A stretch of 64,000 nucleotides of DNA, taken from positions 1,218,501 to 1,282,500 of the forward strand of contig JBBBDQ010001155.1 of the NCBI GenBank assembly GCA_037127315.1, read 5' to 3'. The notes beneath the pieces are model-generated. The model was not told where the DNA came from, searched no databases, and worked only from the letters and a program-made list of their open reading frames with translations. The DNA is from Ascarosepion bandense (lineage: Eukaryota; Mollusca; Cephalopoda; Sepiida; Sepiidae). The translations under genes were made by a program, and so were the position numbers. Shown one piece after another: positions 1 through 10,924 of this stretch (positions are counted from its first letter, which is position 1; every line of letters starts with the position of its first letter).

Positions 1-1896
1 AGATATTCTTCATGGCATTTTCATGAAGTAAATAATAATAATGTCTTTAAATTTCAAAACTTGTATGAAAAACAATTTTTTGTCCCTGTGATGATAAAAG
101 AATAAAAATGAAGCAATGTAAAATGCAATAAAGCATTTTTAGAATTACAGGTTGGTAGATGCCATTACTTAGCAGAGAGATAAACATTTCCAATTACTGT
201 TTAGGGTAAAAGCTGCTTCTCTTGTATTGGCGTGAAATCAGAATCTGCTAGTCCCTTTCTTATTATCATTGTCTAAAAAAATAATCAAGGCTTCTTTTAC
301 TTTTCTCTTCGTTTATGATTGACACCAGAGATTTAATGGAAGCAGTGAAGCAAAGATGTCAAAGCAGATCAGTTAATGGGAACAACAAGAAGCGGCTGCA
401 AAATAGATTCAAGCTCTTTGCCTATACAAAAAATCCAAAAGTTCTCATTTTGCCAAGAAAGAAAAAAATAGTAAAACTAACCACAGCCGAGCTTGAAGTT
501 AATTGAAGCAGAAAAGCTCCAGTCAGATAACTGCCAGAACAGGTAAATGTATTTTCCAGATCTTTCTAACCTGTTTGTTTCAAAAGAACAGCCCATCACT
601 AATGAAACTGTTTACATTACCATTCCTCTTCTCCTTTCTTCCAACTGCATGTGCAAGATGGCGTCTAAAATGTTTATTAAATTTTCACTTTAAACTGACT
701 GAAGAGTTTTTCTTAAAGGAAAAGACTTGGTAGTTATGTTTGTTGTCCAATGGTTGAGGATTTCTAAAAGTACGAGCTGTAGAATACCATTTACTCATAT
801 CTACAAATTGTCCCCAATCAGTTTTCTTTTGAACTTGTTTTTAAATGATTGTATCTTAAAATATTTTTTAATGCTTGCCTTATTTGCTCACTGATAAGAC
901 CTGTATCTATTTTCTAAACCATTTACTGTAATTAGATATTTTCTTTTATACATTGATCAGATGACCAGTATGCTAATATCTTTCATTTTGAAGAAAACAA
1001 ACATGTCCCACCATTAGAAGAGGAAGAAATCCAAATACACAACATTTTTTGCAGAATTTTGCGGTTGGTGTACCAATTCAAAATGTAATATTTGTGTGAC
1101 ATCCGAAGCATTAGAATTTCATTTTTCAAATGAAAATACGAAACTTCAGTTTCATTCCTTGTTTTGAATGAATTCCATAAGAGTAGTAACTTTTGGAGAT
1201 ATCTTTGTAAATATTTCAAGGGAAAAAATGGTTTTGGCATAATTGTGTGTCAGTGTTTTGGAAATTGCCAGCAAAGACGCAATTTATTATTGTTTCTAAT
1301 CTGGATGTTTCCAAACTTTTATTTTATCAGATATTTTGCAAATAGAAAAGTTTTGTGTTTAATTACTTGCGATAAATTTTGTTTGTCAAGCCAAATATAT
1401 AATTCCAAACATATAAAAAAGAATCAATTTAATGACAACATTAAGACTACATTTGTATTTTTTGAAAATTTCTTTTCTAACAAAAAGGAGATAGAAATGA
1501 AAAACATATCTTTGTTGTAAAACATTTTACCATCACAATTTTTCTGCATATTTACAATGTCCAACTCTTAAAAATTTCAGATATGAAGAGGCATTTGTTT
1601 CAACTTTTGAAAATTTGAATAGCATTTCTTCTTTCATTCAATGAAGAAAAATGAGGAGAAGGTTGTTTGCAATAAAACTGTCTTGATTTGACATTGATGG
1701 ATTTCATGTAATTGATGCTAATAGACAAAAAGCATGAATCCCATAACATGCATTATAATTAATGTAACAAAACCGTTGAAAAGTTTCCTTTTAGAAACAA
1801 GCAACACAATTGATTGTCAGCTAAACGACTATCAAAACAATAAGCTTCAAACTAAAAATTTTCCTTTCCTACTTTTCATGGTAGAGAATAACTTAC
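1..1896. other. Intronic sequence 3' of the last visible M13 exon
   Basis: AT-rich DNA lying transcriptionally downstream (minus strand) of the ENIAD exon. I looked on the minus strand for the following M13 exon (the segment with the LPGL and FFLNFAQVWC-type motifs) and did not find it. Short open frames here have no recognisable motif. Treated as intron, with nothing further supported. Confidence 0.5.
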
Positions 1897-1962
1897 ATGA
1901 TAAGCAGATTTCAGTCCACCATTATCAGCAATATTTTCTCCCAAGGTTGTTTTGCCATTAAT
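1897..1962 (-). CDS. ECE1: M13 metallopeptidase (endothelin-converting-enzyme-like), exon with ENIAD zinc-ligand motif
   Basis: This 66-bp exon encodes 22 residues starting INGKTTLGENIADNGG and ending LKSAYH, the signature segment of neprilysin/ECE peptidases. In the family the glutamate of ENxxD is the third zinc ligand and the aspartate positions a zinc-binding histidine. The acceptor reads TTTTTTGCAG and the donor is CAT|GTAAGT, so both exon ends are phase 0. The preceding exon (2893-3017) also ends in phase 0, so the reading frame is continuous: ...VNDEP then INGKTT. The protein is a type II membrane ectopeptidase that trims small peptides (neuropeptides or hormone precursors) outside the cell or in secretory compartments. 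The C-terminal part, with a further conserved His/Arg region, must lie beyond the window start. Family assignment is firm; ECE over neprilysin is judged from residue pattern only. Confidence 0.93.
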
Positions 1963-2892
1963 CTGCAAAAAATAAAAACAATCTTTTTTTTTTCAGTCCA
2001 AAGATAAATGTCAATTGTCAAATTTTCAAAACAAGAAATAGAAGACAATTTTGATGATCTACACTCTCTGAACTGTTTTCCTTGCCAGAATTCATTTTCT
2101 GTTGTGTACTCCTAAAGCATCAACAATCTATAAGCCATGCAATGTGCGTTAGAGACAAGATGACAACTTTCTGAATACAAATTGGTCTGATAAAATTTTG
2201 ACAATGCCTTTGATGTCAAGCAGCCCTCCCTTTGCCAAAGTAGCAAAAGGAGGGCTGTGTTTAATCGGTTCTCTATCTACTTAGGAGGAAGAGAGAAGAA
2301 CCACACAGTTCTAAGTTCTTTTTCTCAATTAGAGGAATCCTTATTATTTTTATTCCTAGAAATAGAAATTGCAATGGAATGCTTATTGGCAAAATACGAA
2401 AACGGAGATGAGAATTTTGCCAAGAAAAAATCGTTTCGCTTGTCAAGTTGCTTTTATCAGTTTTTATCTTTCTAACAGTCAATATTTTAGAAATGTGATT
2501 CTGGAAATTCAAACTTTATGTGTAGCAGGCAAAACCCACAAAAATAACTTTGAATGTAAGTATTTGTCAAATAGAATATTTTTGAAAGAGATATAAAGTG
2601 AATACATCTTTTGAGAGCATTGATTATTATTTTGACATTGCAGAAAACAAGATTACAAAAAAAACTCGCATACAAAAAACACAGTTCATACATTTGTTAT
2701 TTTACGTTAGAGGAGTTAAGTATAAAATGCAGGGAAGATTATCTTGACTGAACATATAAAAAAAAATCTGAATACTTTTTAGACTTTTCTTTTTCCTTGC
2801 ATATATGGATTTGCCATTACAAATTTATACAACATATAAACATTGCACACAAAAATGAATGCAACATTAAATGTCAAATATTAAATACTCAC
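1963..2892 (-). other. 930-bp intron of the M13 gene
   Basis: Bounded by donor GTGAGT (at 2892) and acceptor TTTTTTGCAG (at 1963) on the minus strand. It contains no transposon I recognise. A compact hairpin at 2221-2257 is listed separately. Confidence 0.85.
2221..2257. repeat. 15-bp-stem hairpin inside the small intron
   Basis: Arms 2221-2235 (CAGCCCTCCCTTTGC) and 2243-2257 (GCAAAAGGAGGGCTG) pair with one mismatch around a 7-nt loop. The arms are markedly more GC-rich than the surroundings. Confidence 0.7.
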
Positions 2893-3017
2893 AGGCTCAT
2901 CATTAACTTTATAAGATGAATACTGTTTGACCATACATTCAGTTTGTTTCTGAAATCGAGCAACTGATCCATTGTTCCACCAAGGACGTAGATTTCCATG
3001 TTTGTCATATTCACGTC
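2893..3017 (-). CDS. ECE1: M13 metallopeptidase (endothelin-converting-enzyme-like), exon after the HExxH motif
   Basis: This 125-bp exon begins with two bases that complete the split glycine codon left by exon 32525-32592, then encodes 41 residues including [30 protein letters not shown] and VNDEP. The GREYDKxGNLRPWW and TECMVxQYS patterns are characteristic of endothelin-converting enzymes within M13; neprilysins differ more here. The cysteine in TECM is the conserved disulfide cysteine of the family. Acceptor ATTTTTCAG|GA and donor CCT|GTGAGT are both canonical. No stop or frameshift interrupts the exon, and its junction with both neighbours keeps frame, so the gene looks functional over this stretch. 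Confidence 0.94.
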
Positions 3018-3798
3018 CTGAAAAATGCATTAAACAAATTGGGAAATAACCAAATGCTTCAAAGGGCAAGCATCATTGTTGGTTTTTTTTTAAATAAAGT
3101 ATCCATGAATTGCGGATTCTAAGAAAGAATAGACAACATTTTCCTGATAAATGCATGTAAAATGTCAAAAATAATGAGATAAATGTCTATTCAATACCCT
3201 GCAAGAAAAATACAAAAGAATATTTTAGCACATTAATATTTCAAAGGGTTGAACACTGTAAAGCATTATTGAAAGTGGATGAAAGGAAATTAGAAAATAA
3301 TGAGTTAAACCAAAATCAAAAGTTATCCGTGTCACTTCGATCCTCTAACCAATCAGTTGATGTTGAGCAAATATACTTTTTTTTTTTTACTTCTTCCCTG
3401 AAATTCTGACAAGGTTAACAGTAAAGAGACAAAAGAGAATTGTTGCAGCACAGTCTTTTTAATTTTTTACATTTGGCCATGTACCAGACACTAAGCTAAA
3501 ACAATTTGACAGCAAATTTTTCATTCCTGTGAAAAATCAATGTTATAAAGAAATAACATACAAGAATGATTAAAAGCTACAAAATTTCTGTTTTTGAAAA
3601 GTTCTTAAATAATAATGATTATCAAGCACAATGATATTATTTGAATTCCTCACAAAAATGCATTTTTGAATATATTTTACTGAAACAGATCAGACTGTTT
3701 AATTTTTTATTCTATTATTCCAGTTTGCATATAAGCAGTCACACATGCAAAACAAACTTATTAAAAAGAAAGAAAATTGTCCAGCATTCTCAGTAAAA

Positions 3799-3811
<13 letters not shown>

Positions 3812-3830
<19 letters not shown>

Positions 3831-5147
3831 GTTTATGTATTTGAGCAGCAATCTCTCTTTTATGCAAGTTTCATTGAAAATAATGGATGAGGTATTATCA
3901 TTAAGTTTTTTACATAATTTTTTGTGTTATTTTTTCATTTCAGAACTCAGGTAATATAGAAATTGTTCAAATGTTTTGTTTTACTGAGCACTTTCAGCTA
4001 TACTTTTAGCCATTATCAAGGGTGAATTTTATTTTACATGTAACTGAGTATGTGTAGAGTTTATGTATGTAGTATCACATGTTATATTCCGAACATGTTA
4101 AGCATATTGTTGCCATGAATCATTCATCTTAATTTTATTGGCCAATGTCTTTTTAGATACAAAATTGGTGTTATTAAAAATTTCCTCAAGAGGGTCTATG
4201 AGAATTCATCTTCTCGTCCGCTTTTCTTCAAAGAACTCCACAATTTGAAACAGATGCTTGTGGACAATAGCTTTTACTTGACTACCATATCAGATTTTTT
4301 TCTTTGTAATGTAACCAATGACAACAACAAAAATGTGGACAAAAACAATAACATTAATATTTTCTACAAAAACCAAATGCATAGCAATTATAAACAGGAC
4401 AAATTTTCACTTCAAAACATCATCTGAAAATATGCAACTCCGGCTGACTTAAACAAGAAAATTAAATTATCTATTACACATAATTTAAAACTGCTAACCC
4501 GATTGTCAATAATAACAATTCACCTGCAAAATCTAAACTGCAGAGAACCAGTGTCATTTGCAAATTTATATGTCCTTTGAAGAAATGTGTTCTTGAACAA
4601 TCCAAATTTGAAAACAATTACATCAGACACATTATCACAAATTTGGCAGGAAGATTATAATTGCATCTTTCAGACCACAGTTCAATCTGATCTCGTTTAA
4701 ACACACATGGAGATCTACCAGGTCCTATCCGTGACATACTTGTTGACAATACACACATGACATCAACCACATGCAAAAAAAGGACAATTATAAATAATAG
4801 AAGCATCATTAATAAAAAATAAAAATCCTACACATAATAATATCAATTATGAACACAGCAACAATGTGCTTACTGTGTTTTGAATATAACATACACATGA
4901 CTCTACATGCATACACTATACATATATTCAGTTACATGTAAAATAAGATTAATTCTTGAAAATGGCTAAAAGTATAGCTGAAAACACTTGGAAAAACAAA
5001 ACATTTGAATTCTGAAAAGAAAAAAGTCATAAGAACACAAAAAAATTATATTAATATTAAAAGATTTAATGATAATACCTTGTGTCATTTTCAATGAAAC
5101 CTCTGTGTCTGTGTGCATATGTGAATATATATATATATATATATATC
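3812..5147. repeat. Large inverted repeat with AT-microsatellite ends
   Basis: Arm 3812-4118 matches the reverse complement of 4857-5147 over about 290-310 bp with substitutions and short gaps. Shared blocks include GGTATTATCATTAA, CAGCTATACTTTTAGCCATT and TTTTACATGTAACTGA. Both outer ends carry (TA)n tracts preceded by GT-rich runs. About 740 bp separate the arms and hold degenerate open frames (e.g. 4245-4427) that I cannot assign. It could be a fold-back transposon or two antiparallel copies of an unknown repeat. Confidence 0.75.
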
Positions 5148-6302
5148 AAGAACAATATTGGGAAAATTGTATGACAAAGTGCAAAATGTTTGTCATACTA
5201 TATACATATGTGTGGGTGTGTGCATGTATAAGATGTCCGAGTGGCAAATACATAGAAGGTCATGAAAGGTGTGGTTAATTAAATACTGATTATCTAAGAG
5301 AAAATTGTGTTTGTTGGTTTGTAATAGTAAGAAAAAAAGAAGAAATAATAGTTCAACACATTTCTGCTTTGTTTACCTTTGCCTCTCTCATTGGGAAAAA
5401 GGCTCCATGACGAAATCTTTCTTTCATACTCACAAGTTGAATCTCGTTCATCAAATAGTTGCCATGGCAAATTATCTCAGTTCAAAGAAAAAAGACATGA
5501 TAAAACCAGCAAGGGATGGAAAGATTAAAAAGAAAAAAAATATGAACATTCTTCAATGGGGCTTCATGTATTTTGTTCATTAAATACAAATTTCCATTTT
5601 TCATGAATATTTTGATGTATTTTAAGTCTCTCAGGTGACATTTGCGTATTTTTTATATTTAACAATTTCTTTAAAATTTAGTTTAATTGCAGTTTTACTA
5701 GAAAGCAACAAATGGGACCAAAATGTCATGTGAGATTTTATTAATTACTGCTATTCTTATAATTAGTAATTATTGTTCATTTAGCATATCATTAATTTTT
5801 AATTCAACGAGGCAATTTAATGCTGATTCAGTAGACAAAGACAAAAAAAACTTCCAACTTCTGACATGAAGTTTTCTGACTATTTTGAGATTCTTTTGAA
5901 TTTAAATGCGCAACATATTTGTTTGATTGAACAATGTCATTTTAAAATATATCCAGCGCTTGAAATATCCTAATAAAATATAGACAAGATGGTGGTCTGA
6001 TAGTGAATAAAAAATTAAGGAATTTTGCAGTGAAATCACTTTCTACATAAAAAAGCAAAGTTATCAATGTTAGAAGTTGTATTTAATTCTCCTTTTAAGC
6101 AGATGCACATTAATGAGTAGCTTTTCAACCACACTATATATTTTAATTCTTTTTTTTAATTATTTCATTCTAAGAAAGGCAATAAAGCCACTAAGATGCA
6201 GTGGTTTACTGAGTGTGAAAGACTACAAGAAAAATTAAAACATTAACTAACAATAATGATAAAAGAACAGAAATTAAGAAGACAGAAGCAAACAATTGAT
6301 CA
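5148..6302. other. Intronic stretch with no recognised feature
   Basis: AT-rich; short open frames at 5305-5583 and elsewhere have no motif. I see nothing supportable here. Confidence 0.5.
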
Positions 6303-6901
6303 GTCAGTCAGTTAAGTGCCATACATGATACACACTTGGGTGATCATGTCTCGAAAGAGACATGACTGACTGGGCAGAAGTTTATCCTGCAGTAGGTTGA
6401 CATTGTTATCTGTGGTAGACTGGTTGCTGACCAAGGCTATAGAACCCAATCTGTCCTATTATTTAACCCATAACTAGAGGGAAGAGATGGATTAATACCT
6501 TTCCTAAGGGTATCGGCTCGGAACGAGAAGCCGGGGAGCTGAGTTCGAATTCCAGTTGAATCCATTGTATTCACTTACGCGCAAATACCCTTGGGAAAGG
6601 TATTAATCCGTCTCTTCCTTCCAGTTATGGGTTAAATAGCAGGACAGATTGGGTTCTATAGCCTTGGTCGGCAACCAGTCTACTGCAGAAAGCAATGGCA
6701 ACCTACTGCGGGATAATCTTCTGCCCAGTCAGTCATGTCTCTTACGAGACATGATCGCCCAAGCGTGTATCACGTATGGCACTTAACTGACTGAAGGGTA
6801 TTTGTGCACAAGTGAATGCAGGGAAGTCAACTGGCATTCGAACTCGGTTCCCTGATTTCTCATTCCAAGCCAATATCCACTGCACCACAACGCACATCCC
6901 C
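6303..6901 (-). mobile_element. tRNA-derived SINE (family S1), antisense copy split by another SINE
   Basis: Read on the minus strand the copy runs from a 5' end near 6901 (GGGATGTGCGTTGTGGTGCA), through an A-box-like TGGTGCAGTGG and a B-box-like GAGTTCGAAT region, to a 3' end CTTAACTGACTG near 6303. Its 5' third (6802-6901) and 3' two thirds (6303-6513) are separated by an inserted plus-strand copy of the same family. The break lies in the AATACCCTTGGGAAAGG segment. Polymerase III would transcribe such an element, and a LINE would mobilise it. Confidence 0.85.
6514..6793 (+). mobile_element. 5'-truncated S1 SINE inserted inside the antisense SINE
   Basis: Starts at the CGGCTCGGAACGAG position of the family (A-box end missing) and continues through GAGTTCGAATTCC and TACTGCGGGATAATC to the CTTAACTGACTG end. 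An 8-bp direct repeat AAGGGTAT flanks it (6506-6513 and 6794-6801), matching a target-site duplication inside the older SINE. The junction shares GGTAT microhomology with the SINE body, as expected for 5'-truncated target-primed insertion. Confidence 0.85.
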
Positions 6902-7308
6902 AAACAATTGATACAGCATTTAAATTTTTGAAGGTCAAAGTTGACCTGAATGTAAGAAACTGAAAGAGTTCCACAAACAAGAAGTATGATAAAATAAAAA
7001 CTATTGGCATAGATCTTATGGTGACATCTAACCATTTCAACTTTAAAATGATGAGACTTTGCTACTAATTTTGTCATGCACTTAATTTCATAAAGTTGAG
7101 TTAATAAACTGTTCATCAGAATAATTAACTAAATAATTTAATAAAAAAAAACATATCCAGGTTCCAAGAGAAGGAGCTTCTTTTAAGGGATCTAGACTTT
7201 GACTGTTTTTCTTCCTGCTATTCTTTCAGAATATTGCTCAGTTTTTGCAATCAAATAAACAGCTTTACTTAGTTTATCATGGGACAGTATATAATATCAC
7301 AACCTATA

Positions 7309-9355
7309 TCACATCATTCAATAAGTCCCAGGCCTGACATATAGATGGCTCCACTAATAAAAAATCCATATGATTTTTATGAAGTGCCTTCAAATGACAT
7401 GTGACAAAATTTGGGCCCAATCGGATTATTAGTTTACAAATTACACTTAACTAAGTGAAGCTTCTTCTTCTTCTATGTGCCATGTCCCTTCAGGACCTAA
7501 GCGATCCATGTCTCCTTATCCCTGGTAGCTCTTAGCACACTTTCTCCCATTACTCCATCATGCTCTGCCATCCACCTGCTCAGGCCCATCAAATATGTTA
7601 TCCAATAATTTCCCCTGTCTCTCTTTCCCTCTATCTGACCTGTGTGCATCAGATTCTCCAAGACTTCCTTCCTCGTCATATGTCCCAGGAACTTCAGCTG
7701 TCTTTTCATGGTGCTCAGTATTAATTTTTTTCGTTTCTATCCTTTTTAAAACATCATCATTGCTCACATGCTCAATCCATGATATCTGCAGCATCCTTCT
7801 GTAGAACAGCATTTCAGATGCTTCAAGTTTTTCCTTCATCTTTGATGATATTGTCCAGCATTCACTGCCATATTGAAGAACAGACATCACATAGCAATCC
7901 AGAACTCTCTTCTTTGTTTCTAGTGAATTTTTCCTGTCTCTTAATATTCTGCTCAGCTTCTAGAATGCGCCTTTGGCCATGTCAATTCGCCTTCGAATCT
8001 CAGTGTTGCACTTTGTCTTCCATTAGAACACTTCCCAAAGACTGAAATTTTTCCATCTGCTTGATTTTAGTATCCCCCATCTATATTTGGCATTTTGGGC
8101 TCCTCTATTTGCTGATGACCATACATTCGGTTTTCTTGAAGTTTATTTATAGTCCTCTCTTTTGACTTTCTTCATCTACCTTTTTTAGGAGGTCTTGTAG
8201 TTTTCTTTCTGTGTTGGCTATCATGTTGCAAATTTTCAAAACAATGGAAAAATCTGAATTTCATGTGTTGATAAAGCATTGCTTTCTGATGGGAAAAAAT
8301 ACTGTTCAAGCAATGAAATAGCTTGATAAGTATTAATTGGACTCTGATTTGTTGGAAACAACGGTTAAGAGGTGGTATGCTGACTTTAAATGTGGTCGTA
8401 TAGACACAAATGATGCTGAATTCTTAGGTTACCCCAAATCGGCAGTTGTCTCGCAAAACACCAAAAAATCCACAAATTTTGGTCGATCATAAATTGAAGT
8501 TGCATGAGATAGCCAGGGAGTTGAACATATCAGAAGGCAGTGTATTTACCATTTTGCATGAACATTTGTCAATGAGAAAGCTGTGTTCAAAGTGGATGAC
8601 ACGTTTGCTCACAGTCAATCAAAAACGTGTCAATGATTCAGAGCATTGTTTGCAAAAGTTTCAATGCAACAAGAAGGAGTTTTTGCATAAATATGTGACA
8701 ATAGATTAAATATGGTTCCACCACTTCAATCTGAAGTCAAATCGGCAGTCAGCTGAACAGCAGCAGGTGACAGCTGTCCAAAGCAGCCAAAGATGTAAAC
8801 ATCAGCAGGCAAGGTTTTGGCCTTAGTATTTTGATACGTACAAGGTATTTTTTGATCATCTATTACCTTGAGGAAGGAAGAACAATGAATAGCGAATATT
8901 ATATCGCCTTATTGAAGCATTTGAAGGAAGAAATCACAACAACAAAAAAAAAAAACGGCCACAAATAAAGAAGAAAAAGTGATCATTCACCAAAACAATG
9001 CACTGTGTTACAAGTTCATCGCAATGATGGCAAAACTACATAAATTGCACTTTGAATTGCTTTTGCATCCACCCTATTCTCCAGATCTGACCCTCAGTGA
9101 CTACTGGCTGTTTGCAGACCTCAAAAGAATGCTCTGGGGAAAGAGTTTTGGCCCCAATGAAGAAGTGATATCGGAAACTGGGGCTTATTTTAAGGCCAAA
9201 GACAAATCGTTTTACAAAAAAAGGCATCAAATTGTTAGAGAAGTGTTGGAATCAGTGCATCACCCTAGAAGGAGACTATGTTGATAAATAAAGTTGAATT
9301 TTGCCTAAAAGTTGTTGTTTTATTAGTCAGGCCCAGGATTTATTGAGTGATGTGT
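7309..9355 (+). mobile_element. Mariner transposon A, copy 1 (inactive, interrupted by an RTE fragment)
   Basis: Terminal inverted repeats of about 30 bp (CACATCATTCAATAAGTCCC at 7310 onward and the reverse complement near 9324-9355) are flanked by TA dinucleotides, the mariner target. The transposase reading frame starts around 8236 and is broken by stops. Recognisable pieces are an N-terminal helix-turn-helix region (SEGSVFTILHEHLSMRKLCS), the first catalytic aspartate near 8704 followed directly by a stop, and the C-terminal catalytic segment at 8979-9284 with IHQNNALC and HPPYSPDL..SDYWLF. The DDE/D catalytic residues are thus partly degraded (HQDN to HQNN). An RTE LINE fragment sits at 7461-8223 within its 5' untranslated part. 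Confidence 0.9.
7461..8223 (-). mobile_element. RTE-type LINE fragment, 5' truncated, inside mariner copy 1
   Basis: On the minus strand this encodes the C-terminal region of the reverse-transcriptase protein: KLQDLLKKV-like residues near 8200, the GSECWTISSKMKEKLEASEM block, RRMLQISW, and QLKFLGHMTRKEVLENL near the 3' end, then ends with GGCACATAGAAGAAGAAG. Frameshifts separate the blocks. The 5' end is truncated just after the YADD-type motif of the related copy at 61262-64000. The mariner sequence resumes within a few bases on each side (compare the uninterrupted mariner at 51838-51861), and no clear target duplication is seen. Confidence 0.87.
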
Positions 9356-9632
9356 TACATTGTGATGCAAGATAACACTGTATAAATAAACATTGATAAT
9401 AATGTCAGGTTTTATTTTGCAAACTAATTTCAATATACATGTTTATTAATAAATAAATAAATCCGAAAGGTATCAGTCAGTTCATATCTGAACAAATTAT
9501 TATTTCATGTATTAATCTAAACTATTAGACATTTTATATAAGCAACATCAGTTTTTCAATCATTAATTTTGACTTCTTTTGTTTCAACTTTACTTACAGT
9601 AGATTTAATATCCTCTCAGTGATATTTTTTGA

Positions 9633-9752
9633 TTATTACAGCCATATCACATTGAAACATTGGTTCCCATATGATTACCAAAGTTAATCAATGTTAACCC
9701 TGGTTAGTTCCTAGGTGGGTGACTGCTTAAGAATCCCAGGTGCTGTAGGCTT
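9633..9752 (+). pseudogene. 5S rRNA-like sequence forming the head of a chimeric SINE
   Basis: The 120 bases align end to end with metazoan 5S rRNA. The start ATTACAGCCATA..ACATTGAAA matches the 5S 5' region. The internal promoter positions AGTTAATCAATGTTA (box A) and AGGTGGGTGACTGC (box C) are conserved, as is the end CAGGTGCTGTAGGCTT. Several substitutions show it is not a functional 5S gene. It stops exactly where a tRNA-type SINE begins, so it is either a 5S pseudogene joined by template switching or the 5S head of a 5S-tRNA chimeric SINE. Confidence 0.8.
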
Positions 9753-9900
9753 GGATAAGCGGGTGGTATAATGGATTGGAATTGTTAATTGGATAGCTGA
9801 GTTCTAATTCCAGTTGGGTTCATTATATTCATTTACATGCAAATACCCTTGGAAACAGTATGAATGCACATCACTCGCCAACTATGGGTTAATTACTTAG
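9753..9900 (+). mobile_element. Diverged tRNA-type SINE (S1-related) directly fused to the 5S-like unit
   Basis: Begins GGATAAGCGGGTGGTATAATGG, aligning with the S1 5' end GGATGTGCGTTGTGGTGCAGTGG. It continues with a B-box-like GAGTTCTAATTCC, the TTCATTTACATGCAAATACC segment and ACTATGGGTTAA. The 3' half of S1 is missing or too diverged to see. Confidence 0.75.
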
Positions 9901-10629
9901 ACTTGTATTAATAAACCATTATTATTTCCCCAAAATAATTCTTATAATCTTAAAATATTTGGATTTAAATAACTTTCAAATGGTTGATAAGCCATAGAAA
10001 ACTAATCAATCGATAATTGTATCATTCTATTAATTTGGTTTCTTTTTGATCCCCCCAACCCACATTTTTTCTCCAAGAACTTGCATTAATTCTTTGCATT
10101 TATCTTGATACTATCATCAACATTGACGGATTTTTTTCATATCTTTAATGCATATAATATTAGCTCAAAACATTATTCCACCCTGTTTTCAAATTTGCTT
10201 TGGTTGATTATATAAAATAAATGACCCAACCTCTTTCCCAGTCATGAAGTCACTAAAAATGATTGTTGAGAAATCAATTCATGTTTTTTTTTTGTGATGT
10301 GTTACTTAAAGGTGCTAGTTTGGTTGCTTTCTTTTTGTTTACATTGGGAATTCAAATAAATTCTTGATGATCCATACATTTTTATAGCTTATTACCATTT
10401 TATTTTTCCTCAGATCTCTTGAGATATTCTGAATCCCATTTCTCTTATGATTATCTTGCTGTTTACAATTTCTTTTTTGAATTGTCTTTAAGCTCTGTTA
10501 AATCTTTTCACAGTTTCCAAAGTTCTAATGACATCATCAAATTACTTTTCAATATTTTATTTCACTTTTGAGTTTATATCTTTCTCATGTCCCAGGGTAA
10601 ATCTTTATATAAGTAAAATTAAAATATAA

Positions 10630-10687
<58 letters not shown>

Positions 10688-10924
10688 TGATCAACTCAGG
10701 AATTGCATAAGAAAATCTCACCTCACCAAATTAGTTATTGTAAATATTTCTAATAATTCATAGCAGTCTGTTCCGGTGCTATGGCCCATAGGAATCACTT
10801 TTTCTGGGTGGTAATTCCCATCACAATGGATGCCTATTTTTGAGTGCTCAAAATAATTGTAAGCATGTCCTCAAAGAAGCTAAGTTTTCTTTGCCAATAG
10901 CGGCTATATAGTTCCTCATTTTAA
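9901..10924. repeat. Intronic stretch with a (CA)n microsatellite
   Basis: Only a perfect (AC)n run of about 27 units at 10632-10685 is recognisable. The rest is AT-rich with no motif I know. Confidence 0.6.

Noticed and set aside
10632..10685. Regular CA repeat considered as a CRISPR-like or satellite array
   Set aside because: Perfect dinucleotide microsatellite with no spacers.
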